A stretch of 5,695 bases of DNA from Ventricola sp017626895 (GCA_017626895.1 JAGAHV010000271.1:1-5695), one strand, 5' to 3'. Shown: positions 1-5,565, counted from the stretch's first letter. Numbers and translations: made by a program. Notes: a model not told the origin generated them from the letters alone.

Positions 1-41
1 AAAATGCTCATCTGTTTGTGCTTTGTCTGATCAGCCTTCAT
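1..41 (-). CDS. Start of an unidentified gene, cut by the window edge
   Basis: An ATG at 39-41 opens a minus-strand frame that runs off the left edge. The visible residues are MKADQTKHKQMSI. A purine-rich ribosome site, AGAGAGG (49-55), lies 7 nt upstream, and a consensus promoter plus an operator-like dyad lie just beyond it, so the start is well supported although only 13 codons are visible. The hydrophilic, lysine-rich N-terminus has no signal peptide or membrane segment. A terminator (201-266) separates the gene from the transporter operon, so it is a separate transcription unit. The palindromic operator over its promoter would suit a self-regulating transcription factor, but that is inference; the product cannot be identified from this fragment. 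Confidence 0.6.
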   Translation of the reverse strand, partial: MKADQTKHKQMSI

Positions 42-53
42 AGTAGAACCTCT

Positions 54-92
54 CTATTTCTAAATAATATTAATTATATCATTTAGAAATAG
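54..92. promoter_or_regulatory. Perfect 12-bp inverted repeat, probable operator
   Basis: CTATTTCTAAAT (54-65) is repeated in exact inverse as ATTTAGAAATAG (81-92) around a 15-bp AT-only centre apart from one C. One arm fills the spacer between the -35 and -10 boxes of the promoter at 73-101; the other covers the predicted start of transcription and touches the ribosome site. The -10 box lies in the centre. Each arm is itself nearly symmetrical (ATTT, two bases, AAAT). This placement is typical of a repressor site; the binding protein is unknown. Confidence 0.6.
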
Positions 93-101
93 AATTGTCA
101 A
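73..101 (-). promoter_or_regulatory. Consensus promoter of the left-edge gene
   Basis: On the minus strand the -35 box is TTGACA (96-101) and the -10 box is TATAAT (73-78), with a 17-bp spacer (79-95). Both hexamers match the housekeeping sigma consensus exactly. Transcription would start near 66, leaving a leader of about 25 nt that contains the ribosome site at 49-55. The promoter is overlapped by the inverted repeat at 54-92, so it is probably strong but repressed. Confidence 0.8.
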
Positions 102-146
102 TAGTTTTTGAAAATTTTACCTTTTGACCCCGGCATCATATTATGA

Positions 147-175
147 ATTATATCCTCATTGCATCAATTAATCAA
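147..175 (-). promoter_or_regulatory. Possible second, upstream promoter of the left-edge gene
   Basis: On the minus strand TTGATT (170-175) is followed after 17 bp by TATAAT (147-152). Transcription would start near 140 and run through the proximal promoter region. Such a transcript would include both arms of the inverted repeat at 54-92, which could then fold as an RNA hairpin next to the ribosome site. The region is AT-rich, so a chance match is possible. Confidence 0.4.
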
Positions 176-200
176 TCATTGTTTTTCCCGAATTCAACTC

Positions 201-266
201 CGAAAAAACAGAAAAACAGAGAGATGGAATATCCGTCCATTGATGAAAAGACGGTTTCCATCTCTC
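201..266 (-). terminator. Intrinsic terminator of the ABC transporter operon
   Basis: An 11-bp perfect stem (219-229 with 256-266) encloses an inner stem CCGTC/GACGG (233-237 with 250-254). On the minus strand the hairpin is followed by a U-rich tract, the complement of 201-217, with two runs of five and six T. It lies about 95 nt after the ATPase stop codon and separates the operon from the next gene. The tail is on the correct side only for minus-strand transcription. Confidence 0.8.
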
Positions 267-359
267 CGTATCATACATGTACATCCAGCCCTGGCGAGCC
301 GTCCTTCCGTGCCGCTTAACCCATCTCAAGCATTCGTCAGCGTCGCCGTTCTAAACGCG

Positions 360-1436
360 TTACAACAGATGTCCGCACTCCTTATCAAAGGAAAGCCATG
401 CCGAGTCGCCCACGTCAAATACCTGCTTGTTAACCGGACAATTGTCATTGATCTTTACCAGTGTGTCGCCGACGCGAACGTGATAATACTGATAAGAACC
501 CATGAAGCAGGACAGTTCCACCTTGCAGGGAATATCGCCCTTGCTCTCAATCCGGATCGCCTCCGGCCGCAGGACAATTTTCCCCGGGGTTCCCGGTTTT
601 CTCTGTGTATCCGAGACAACCTTTACGGGATTTCCGTTCACATCAACCGTAATATCGCTGCCGCTGGCGGAAACCACCTTGCACTCAAGGAAGTTGCACT
701 CCCCGATAAAGTCCGCAACGAACTCATTTACCGGATGATAATAGATCTCCTTCGGACTTCCCTGCTGCTCAATCACGCCCTTGCGCATGATAATGATCCG
801 GTCCGAGATGGACATGGCCTCGCTCTGATCATGCGTGACATAAATGGCCGTAATCCCCAGCCGCTGCTGGATCCGGCGGATTTCGGTACGCATCTGTACG
901 CGAAGCTTGGCATCCAGATTGGAGAGCGGTTCATCAAACAGGAGCACGCCCGGCTCCACCACCAGCGCCCTTGCCAGCGCGACGCGCTGCTGCTGACCGC
1001 CGGAAAGCTGGTTGGTCATGCGCAGTTCCATTCCGGAGAGCTCCACCAGACTCAGAATGTTTGAGACCCGTTTCTGAATTTCATCCGGGGACACTTTCCG
1101 CAGTTTGAGACCATATGCCACATTTTCAAAGACATTCATGTGCGGAAACAGCGCATAGCTCTGAAACACCATGGCTGTATCCCGCTTATTGGGCGTCAGT
1201 TCGTTAATGGCTTCCTTGCCAAGGTAAATTTCTCCCTCATCAGGGCTTTCAAATCCGGCCACCATACGCAGCGTCGTCGTTTTTCCGCAGCCGGAGGGGC
1301 CCAGCAAGGTAATAAACTCCCCCGGCGCAATATCCAGACTGACATCCTTTACCGCGAAAAAATCCTCGTGCGTTTTTGGGTCCTGATAGATTTTTGATAT
1401 ATGATCCAGGCGAACGCCTTTCGGTTCCTTAGCCAT
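360..1436 (-). CDS. ABC transporter ATP-binding protein with C-terminal TOBE-type domain
   Basis: This is the cytoplasmic ATPase that powers import through the permease encoded just upstream. All catalytic motifs are present: Walker A GPSGCGKTT (46-54), Q-loop Gln92, signature LSGGQQQR (144-151), Walker B VLLFDEP (164-170), D-loop SNLD (172-175) and switch His202 in VTHDQSEA. After about residue 240 comes a TOBE-like regulatory domain containing VLRPEAI (288-294). At 358 residues it matches the length of PotA, FbpC, AfuC and PhnT-type ATPases. The ATG is supported by AAGGAG (1444-1449), 7 nt upstream. The 106-nt gap after the permease gene has only small hairpins (for example 1467-1481) and no evident promoter, so it is co-transcribed. 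Family membership is certain; sequence alone does not give the substrate. Confidence 0.96.
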   Translation of the reverse strand: MAKEPKGVRLDHISKIYQDPKTHEDFFAVKDVSLDIAPGEFITLLGPSGCGKTTTLRMVAGFESPDEGEIYLGKEAINELTPNKRDTAMVFQSYALFPHMNVFENVAYGLKLRKVSPDEIQKRVSNILSLVELSGMELRMTNQLSGGQQQRVALARALVVEPGVLLFDEPLSNLDAKLRVQMRTEIRRIQQRLGITAIYVTHDQSEAMSISDRIIIMRKGVIEQQGSPKEIYYHPVNEFVADFIGECNFLECKVVSASGSDITVDVNGNPVKVVSDTQRKPGTPGKIVLRPEAIRIESKGDIPCKVELSCFMGSYQYYHVRVGDTLVKINDNCPVNKQVFDVGDSAWLSFDKECGHLL

Positions 1437-1542
1437 CTTTCTTCTCCTTCAGCAGATACATGCAGCGCATCCCCCGGATGCCTTGTCCTGTATCCAATTT
1501 CTGACAAGCCGCCCCAAGGGCAGGCTGCTTTCACCAAAACGC

Positions 1543-3327
1543 TCAGGCTTTTTTCCTGGCATACTTTCTCGCTTCCCGCTCTGCCAGACGCTGTGACTTG
1601 CTGGCGCCAAGGTAACGGGTCACCAGGTTCATGATCATGATTGCGGCATACGCCATCGCAATCAGCACGCTGGCATAGGCGCAGGCCTCTCCGTACTTGC
1701 CTTTTTCCGCGAATTCATTGATCTTGCAGGTAATGAGCAGATACTGCGGCGTTACCAGCAGAATGACGGCAGAGATGGCCGTTATGGAGCGGACAAAGGA
1801 TGTCACCAGTCCGCTGAGGAAGGAATCCTTGATCAGCGGCAGGGTCACGGTCATGAACACACGTCCGCTTCCGGCACCCATATCATAGGCGGATTCCTCA
1901 ATGGACTTGTCGATCTGCCGCAGTGCGGAAATGCCGCTTCTCGTGCCAACCGGCAGTGAACGGACCACAAAGACAATGATCAGGATGAGCCCGGTTCCAT
2001 AGATCCCCTGCAGAATGCCCGTGCGGAACAGTCCGCCGGAAAATCCACGGATGTAACCAATGCCCAGAACCGTGCCGGGAACCGCCATGGCCAGCATGGA
2101 GACAAACTCGATGAACCCTTTCATCCGGAAGTTCTTTTTAACCACCAGATAAGAGATGATCATGGACAGAAGTGCCGTAATGGGGGCCGCAATGGCGGAG
2201 AGGACAAAGGAATCACGGAATGCTTTCAGTCCGTCATACTTGAGCAGATACTGATAATGCGTGAGAACCAGTGAATAATTCCGGCCCCAGAGTTTAAACA
2301 GCGAGCCGAAAAACACGGAGATGTACATCATCAGAACAAATATGGAGACCAGCGTACACAAAATGGTCAGCGGGATGCGGACGCTCCGGTCCGTAATCAG
2401 CATTCTGGCCCGGCTGGCCTTTCCGGTCAGGGTCTGCGCCGTCTTTGCTTCCAGGTAATACTTCTGTACCAGGAACAGCACCAGCGTCAGGCTGAGCAGA
2501 ATGACCGCCATCGCCGAGGCACCGGCTTTATCATAACTGCCGCCGGTTACCTGCAGATAAATCGTCGTGGCCAGTGTATCAAAGTCACCGCCGATCATCA
2601 TGGGATTGGCAAAGTCCGCAACGGACTCGATGAACGTCACCAGGAACGCATTGCCAAGGCCGGGCAAAAGCAGCGGCAGGGTGACAGAGGTAAACACCTT
2701 CATCCGGGAGGCACCCATGTCACGGCTTGCCTCCTCCAGGGACGGATCGATGTTTTTCAGCAGGCCGGTCAGCATCATATAGCAGACCGGGAAAAACGTC
2801 AGAATTTCGACGATCGCAATTCCATGCAGACCGTAAATGTTCGAATCATAGATTTTGAGCAGCGTCCGGGTAATCAGGCCGCTCCGTCCGAACAGCAGAA
2901 TCATGGAAAGACTCAGCACGAAAGGCGGAGAAACGACCGGCAGCTGCGAAACGACAGAGAACAGTCCGCGGACAAAACGATTCCGGATATCGACATAGAC
3001 ATCCACATAGGCAAACAGAAGTCCCAGCAGTGTCGAGCCGATACCCACCAGGAATCCCAGAATCAGTGTGTTTGTAAACGCTTTCCGGAACCGGTTCATG
3101 CCCATTACGCGGCCGAATACTTCACCGGTCAGGCGGCTTGTGGTCACCGTTTCCCCCGCTTCGGTTGTCACCGTTTTCGTTTCATACACACTTTCAATAA
3201 GAAGCATGGAAAGAGGATACAGAATAAATAATGCCAGGAGAACCGTCAGGACACAGATCGTCACTACCAGAAGCGGATCACCAAAAAACTTTTTCCGGTC
3301 CAGCTGACGTGACTTGGATGTTGCCAA
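1543..3327 (-). CDS. Fused two-domain ABC transporter permease (FbpB/AfuB-like)
   Basis: This inner-membrane channel carries both permease halves in one chain of 594 residues, so one copy suffices where other systems use a dimer. Each half ends with an EAA loop that docks on the ATPase: EEASRDMGAS near 198-207 leading to LPLLLPG, and EESAYDMGAG near 477-486 leading to LPLIKDS. Membrane segments are evident near 18-44, 84-108, 124-146, 167-190, 220-240, 270-288, 318-340, 374-395, 407-425, 443-459, 503-526 and 550-572, about twelve in all. The N-terminal helix is followed by an outside loop rich in Thr and Glu (about 45-80). The C-terminus is a basic cytoplasmic tail. The start codon is TTG, chosen because a strong ribosome site precedes it by 7 nt and the next Met (41) would remove the first helix. 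Fused permeases of this size occur in FbpB, AfuB and PhnU-type importers. Confidence 0.95.
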   Translation of the reverse strand: MATSKSRQLDRKKFFGDPLLVVTICVLTVLLALFILYPLSMLLIESVYETKTVTTEAGETVTTSRLTGEVFGRVMGMNRFRKAFTNTLILGFLVGIGSTLLGLLFAYVDVYVDIRNRFVRGLFSVVSQLPVVSPPFVLSLSMILLFGRSGLITRTLLKIYDSNIYGLHGIAIVEILTFFPVCYMMLTGLLKNIDPSLEEASRDMGASRMKVFTSVTLPLLLPGLGNAFLVTFIESVADFANPMMIGGDFDTLATTIYLQVTGGSYDKAGASAMAVILLSLTLVLFLVQKYYLEAKTAQTLTGKASRARMLITDRSVRIPLTILCTLVSIFVLMMYISVFFGSLFKLWGRNYSLVLTHYQYLLKYDGLKAFRDSFVLSAIAAPITALLSMIISYLVVKKNFRMKGFIEFVSMLAMAVPGTVLGIGYIRGFSGGLFRTGILQGIYGTGLILIIVFVVRSLPVGTRSGISALRQIDKSIEESAYDMGAGSGRVFMTVTLPLIKDSFLSGLVTSFVRSITAISAVILLVTPQYLLITCKINEFAEKGKYGEACAYASVLIAMAYAAIMIMNLVTRYLGASKSQRLAEREARKYARKKA

Positions 3328-3334
3328 AGAAGAA

Positions 3335-3347
3335 TCCCTCCCTCCTC
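3335..3347 (-). promoter_or_regulatory. Ribosome binding site that fixes the TTG start of the permease
   Basis: On the minus strand GAGGAGGGAGGGA ends 7 nt before TTG at 3325-3327. It is an extended anti-16S match and the only good ribosome site in the area, so it decides in favour of the TTG start. No ATG occurs in frame until codon 41. Confidence 0.8.
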
Positions 3348-3360
3348 AATTTGGGGCTTT

Positions 3361-3477
3361 TGCCGGAGCAGTTTCGCAAGGGGCCCGGATTTGATCCGCT
3401 GTCGCCTGCGAGCCGCCGTTTTGCTCATCTGCCGGAGCGGCTTTGCCCGAACCCGGACCTGAGCCTCTGTACCTGCG
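3361..3477. repeat. Imperfect tandem duplication between binding-protein and permease genes
   Basis: Two related stretches start with TGCCGGAGC, at 3361 and at 3430. About 26 of the first 37 positions agree with one gap. Similarity resumes at CTGT and CCTGCG, so each unit is about 50 bp with a period near 68 bp. The second unit can also fold (GCTCA 3423-3427 with TGAGC 3460-3464), and CCTGCG/CGCAGG (3472-3477 with 3485-3490) forms a further short stem. It lies in the untranslated gap after the internal terminator. No coding role is supported. Confidence 0.45.
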
Positions 3478-3502
3478 CAAGGCCCGCAGGTTTGAACTTG
3501 TT

Positions 3503-3531
3503 TGAAAAAAGGGATGGCTTTTGCCATCCCT
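3503..3531 (-). terminator. Internal intrinsic terminator after the binding-protein gene
   Basis: A perfect 9-bp stem, AGGGATGGC (3510-3518) with GCCATCCCT (3523-3531), has a four-base loop. On the minus strand it is followed directly by six T residues. It starts 56 nt after the stop codon of the binding-protein gene and 183 nt before the permease gene. In this operon type such a hairpin limits read-through, giving an excess of binding protein over membrane components, and it can also protect the upstream mRNA 3' end. Confidence 0.85.
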
Positions 3532-3587
3532 CAGTTAATTCGGAGAGAATTGTCTGGATGGATTAACACAAATGAATCCGTTCCGCT

Positions 3588-4664
3588 TTACTCCGTCTTG
3601 AAACGATCGTCCTGTCCGACTGCATTGAAGAAGTCCTCAACATACTTGGACGTGTTGGCCTTTGCATCCGCAAAGTCATAATCGATGACGTTCTCAGGAT
3701 CAAGGCCTGCGTCAAGCGCCTGCTGCGGCTGGGTCGCATTGTCCAGTACCAGGAACTGATAGGACTCATTGTCCTTTGCAATGTTGACGCAGTCCGGGCT
3801 GAGGGCGAACTCAATCCACAGCTTGGCCGCGTTCTGATGCTTGGCATTCTTAAAGATCGCAGTGGAACCAACCTCATAAGAGGTGCCGCTGGCCGGAACG
3901 ATCAGCGCGATGTTGTCATACCCTTCAAGGATCTGGGTAATTCCGTCATGCAGGAAGCCGATGCCGATGACGCACTCACCGACGCCAACCTTCTTGGAAG
4001 GACCGGAACCGGACTTGGTGTACTGCTGGATGTTCTTGTCGAGTTCAACGAAGTACTTCATCGCTTCGTCGTGACCCTTCATCTGAACCATCGTGTTGAT
4101 GATCAGCTTTGCCGTACCGGCGGTAGACGGGTTGGAGCACCAGATCAGACCCTTGTACTCGGGCTTGAGCAGATCATCCCAGTCCTTCGGCGCTTCGATC
4201 CCCAGACGGGAAAGCTCCTCGGTATTGGCCATGAATCCCAGGATGCCCTTATAGATGCCATACCAGTATCCATCCGGATCCCGGTAATTCTTGGAGGTCA
4301 GGTGAACCGCATTCTTTGCCTCATATGCCTCAAGCATTCCGGTAGAAGCCATCTCGGCATACGGATCATTCGTGCCGCCAAACCAGACATCCGCGGAGGG
4401 ATTTCCGTTTTCCTCGGTGATCTTGGCCTGAACCTCACCGGTGGAAAGACGCTGATAGCTGGTCTTGATGCCAAATTCCTCTTCAAACTTCTGGCACGCA
4501 GCAGAAAGGTATGCTTCCTCACAGGAGCCATAAACGATCAGTTCGCCGTCTTCCTTTGCTGCGGCCACCAGGTCCGCATCAAAATCTCCGACAGCTGCCA
4601 TAGCCATTGCCGAGAGGCTCATGACAAAAACGAGTGCCATTACGAGTACTAACAGTTTTTTCAT
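3588..4664 (-). CDS. Extracellular substrate-binding protein of an FbpA/AfuA-type ABC importer
   Basis: This exported receptor captures the ligand and delivers it to the fused permease encoded downstream. Residues 1-23 form a signal peptide (two Lys, a hydrophobic core, then AMA before Ala24), consistent with signal peptidase I; no lipobox cysteine is present. The mature part has the two-lobe pattern of the COG1840 family: LIVYGSCEE (42-50), a STGEVQAKI segment (74-82), ADVWFGGTND (91-100), a Ser/Thr-rich loop SNPSTAGTAK (177-186), and GIGFLHDG (234-241). FbpA iron binders carry an adjacent tyrosine pair about where His239-Asp240 stand here. With Glu264, this resembles the ligand site described for the hexose-phosphate binder AfuA, from memory. 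Length (358) is usual. The ATG is supported by AAAGGAGT (4672-4679). It is the first gene of the operon. Import receptor role: very sure; ligand: open among iron, phosphonate and sugar phosphate. Confidence 0.93.
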   Translation of the reverse strand: MKKLLVLVMALVFVMSLSAMAMAAVGDFDADLVAAAKEDGELIVYGSCEEAYLSAACQKFEEEFGIKTSYQRLSTGEVQAKITEENGNPSADVWFGGTNDPYAEMASTGMLEAYEAKNAVHLTSKNYRDPDGYWYGIYKGILGFMANTEELSRLGIEAPKDWDDLLKPEYKGLIWCSNPSTAGTAKLIINTMVQMKGHDEAMKYFVELDKNIQQYTKSGSGPSKKVGVGECVIGIGFLHDGITQILEGYDNIALIVPASGTSYEVGSTAIFKNAKHQNAAKLWIEFALSPDCVNIAKDNESYQFLVLDNATQPQQALDAGLDPENVIDYDFADAKANTSKYVEDFFNAVGQDDRFKTE

Positions 4665-4694
4665 AAAAGAGACTCCTTTCGTTTATTTCGCGCC

Positions 4695-4727
4695 GGTACA
4701 GTCCTAAACACTTCCGAGACCCGTACC
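4695..4727 (-). other. Possible hairpin in the 5' leader of the transporter mRNA
   Basis: The arms GGTAC (4695-4699) and GTACC (4723-4727) pair, with a second short helix inside (GTCT with GGAC on the minus strand, one G-U pair) around a 12-nt loop. It falls in the leader of about 74 nt between the predicted transcription start and the ribosome site. It matches no riboswitch class I know and could be chance. Confidence 0.25.
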
Positions 4728-4738
4728 TTATGCGTCCT

Positions 4739-4759
4739 GAATGTATTATAAATGCATTC
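4739..4759. promoter_or_regulatory. Imperfect dyad over the -10 box, possible operator
   Basis: The 21-bp stretch has outer arms GAATG/CATTC and matches its own inverse at 8 of 10 base pairs around position 4749. It is centred on the -10 box of the transporter promoter, where a bound regulator would block RNA polymerase. It does not clearly match the Fur consensus. A shorter exact palindrome, TTCCGGAA (4757-4764), overlaps its edge in the promoter spacer. Confidence 0.4.
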
Positions 4760-4773
4760 CGGAATTTTGTCAA
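4745..4773 (-). promoter_or_regulatory. Consensus promoter of the ABC transporter operon
   Basis: On the minus strand the -35 box is TTGACA (4768-4773) and the -10 box is TATAAT (4745-4750), with a 17-bp spacer. Both boxes match the housekeeping consensus exactly, predicting strong transcription starting near 4738 and a leader of about 74 nt before the binding-protein ATG. It is the only clear promoter in the operon. The mobile-element end at 4813 lies 40 bp upstream of the -35 box. Confidence 0.85.
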
Positions 4774-4812
4774 TTATTATACAAAGTTCCAACTATTCTT
4801 TCCGTTACCTGG

Positions 4813-4839
4813 TGAATTGCAAAAGTAACGGGCACAGGT
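4813..4839 (+). repeat. Left terminal inverted repeat
   Basis: This 27-bp sequence begins TGAATTGCAAAAG, contains AACGGGCAC, and is the exact inverse of 5611-5637. The match fades outside it: two bases further out disagree, then CTG agrees with the outer flank of the right end. Confidence 0.9.
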
Positions 4840-4850
4840 CGGGCGGTCGC

Positions 4851-4907
4851 GTGCCCGTAAGTCTTACACCAACGGAATCTTGAAAAATCGTTGCCGTTAG
4901 TCTTACA
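4851..4907 (+). repeat. Two subterminal motifs at the left end
   Basis: GTGCCCGTAAGTCTTACA (4851-4868) and TTGCCGTTAGTCTTACA (4891-4907) are copies of the same motif, separated by 22 bp. They face inward relative to the outer repeat. They match the two right-end copies in opposite orientation and are probably transposase-binding sites. Confidence 0.7.
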
Positions 4908-5106
4908 AAATCCCACCTGAATTACATGCCTATTTGGCCAGCCATTGGCAGGCAGATAGTCCGGTTGCGGTCCGCCGGAGGCAAAAAGCTGCATTCCAGG
5001 AAGAGATGGCGCAGAGGAGATCGTTGTTCCTTTCCTATGCGTTGTCATGAAGAGAACCTTCCTACGCATGGTGGACAGCCACAATACTCCCTTTAGCCAA
5101 TAGATT

Positions 5107-5130
5107 GTGCCCGTTATTTGTTGCAATTTT
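5107..5130 (+). repeat. Degenerate internal copy of the element terminus
   Basis: GTGCCCGTTA followed by TTTGTTGCAATTTTC resembles the right terminal repeat (GTGCCCGTTAC, TTTTGCAATTC) with small insertions and one substitution, in the same orientation as 5611-5637. It may mark an older or nested end, dividing the segment into parts of different origin. Confidence 0.45.
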
Positions 5131-5178
5131 CATCTTTTTGCGACAAAACCCGGCTTTTTGCAACAAGTTTTGTCGCAA
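5118..5178. repeat. Interleaved 9-bp inverted repeats
   Basis: Four related 9-mers occur in a row: TTGTTGCAA (5118-5126), TTGCGACAA (5138-5146), TTGCAACAA (5158-5166) and TTGTCGCAA (5170-5178). The first and third are exact inverses, as are the second and fourth. The second pair extends to a perfect 12-bp repeat (5138-5149 with 5167-5178). The pairs interleave rather than nest, so both could not form simple stems together. Confidence 0.6.
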
Positions 5179-5234
5179 TTTCCTTCTCCTGCTTGAAATA
5201 CGAGAAGAAACGCAGTATTCTAGCTTTGAGCTTC

Positions 5235-5375
5235 TTATGGATCCCGAGGCAAAGTCCACTTATCTGCATGGCGACAATCGGCTTTCCTCTTGCTATACTG
5301 GAATTCCGATCTGCCCCATCCACGTTTTACAGTTATCTGAGCTCGTAAGCGATACAGTTGACGTTCTTTTGCCAT
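5235..5375 (-). CDS. Possible 46-residue small protein or fragment inside the element
   Basis: An ATG at 5373-5375 is preceded by GAGAGGG with a 4-nt gap on the minus strand. It opens a 46-codon frame ending in TAA (5235-5237). The peptide starts MAKERQLYRLRAQITVKRGW, is very basic, lacks a membrane segment and ends TLPRDP. I do not recognise it. The ribosome site lies directly downstream of a degenerate element terminus. Neighbouring frames also look weakly coding further along, so it may be the frameshifted start of a longer lost gene. Chance remains likely. Confidence 0.22.
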   Translation of the reverse strand: MAKERQLYRLRAQITVKRGWGRSEFQYSKRKADCRHADKWTLPRDP

Positions 5376-5391
5376 TGCACCCTCTCTTTTC

Positions 5392-5412
5392 GTGCCCATT
5401 ACCATTGCCAAT
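5392..5412 (+). repeat. Second degenerate internal copy of the element terminus
   Basis: GTGCCCATTACCATTGCCAA (5392-5411) resembles the terminal GTGCCCGTTACTTTTGCAA with a few changes, again in the orientation of the right end. Together with 5107 and 5615, three right-type copies occur against one left-type copy. Confidence 0.4.
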
Positions 5413-5435
5413 AAATAAGCTCAGGAGATGCTTTT

Positions 5436-5527
5436 AGTCTTTCACTTTTTTGAAAAGCTGGCTAAAACCTCCTGTTTCGCTATGCGCTTTTGTAGTTTTC
5501 CAAGTCCCCAAAAACGTGTGAAAGACT
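5436..5527. repeat. 10-bp perfect inverted repeat with a 72-nt interior
   Basis: AGTCTTTCAC (5436-5445) is the exact inverse of GTGAAAGACT (5518-5527). The right arm overlaps the ascending side of the plus-strand terminator at 5506-5564, so pairing with the left arm would compete with terminator formation in an RNA. The core also resembles the subterminal motif (TTAGTCTTACA), so DNA binding is an alternative explanation. Confidence 0.5.
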
Positions 5528-5564
5528 TATTTCGTCATGAATTTCACCGTTTTGGGGCTTTTTT
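5506..5564 (+). terminator. Plus-strand intrinsic terminator near the right end of the element
   Basis: CCCCAAAAACGTGTGAAA (5506-5523) pairs with TTTCACCGTTTTGGGG (5542-5557) with small bulges. The stem is followed by C and six T (5559-5564). It points toward the right end, as expected for the end of a transcript read from within the element. No plus-strand gene ends just before it. Confidence 0.6.
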
Positions 5565-5565
5565 A

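Noticed and set aside
159..1064. 301-codon plus-strand open frame opposite the ATPase gene
   Set aside because: It lies almost wholly antisense to a gene with every ATPase motif intact, has no family resemblance, and is explained by codon bias on the other strand.
1437..1542. Terminator or promoter between permease and ATPase genes
   Set aside because: The hairpins (1467-1481 and 1482-1508) have no following U-tract, and no promoter-like pair of boxes is visible.
3264..3527. 87-codon minus-strand frame in the binding-protein/permease gap
   Set aside because: Its ATG lies inside the terminator stem, it has no ribosome site, and it overlaps the permease start in another frame.
3837..4652. 271-codon plus-strand open frame opposite the binding-protein gene
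   Set aside because: It mirrors the binding-protein gene, has no convincing start signals, and its composition is that of a shadow frame.
4681..4738. Riboswitch in the transporter leader, such as a thiamine pyrophosphate type
   Set aside because: The leader is only about 74 nt, lacks the conserved riboswitch sequence blocks I know, and has just one weak hairpin.
4901..5050. Plus-strand open stretch ending in an ATGA overlap, reminiscent of an istA/istB junction
   Set aside because: It has no start codon with a ribosome site, the sequence following the ATG stops after 17 codons, and neither side resembles IstA or IstB as I know them.
4770..5126. 118-codon minus-strand frame across the left end of the element
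   Set aside because: It has a TTG start without a ribosome site and runs through the inverted repeat into the transporter promoter; its middle part is just translated terminal motifs.
5105..5437. 110-codon plus-strand frame inside the element
   Set aside because: It starts at TTG within a terminus copy, without a ribosome site, and shows no recognisable domain.
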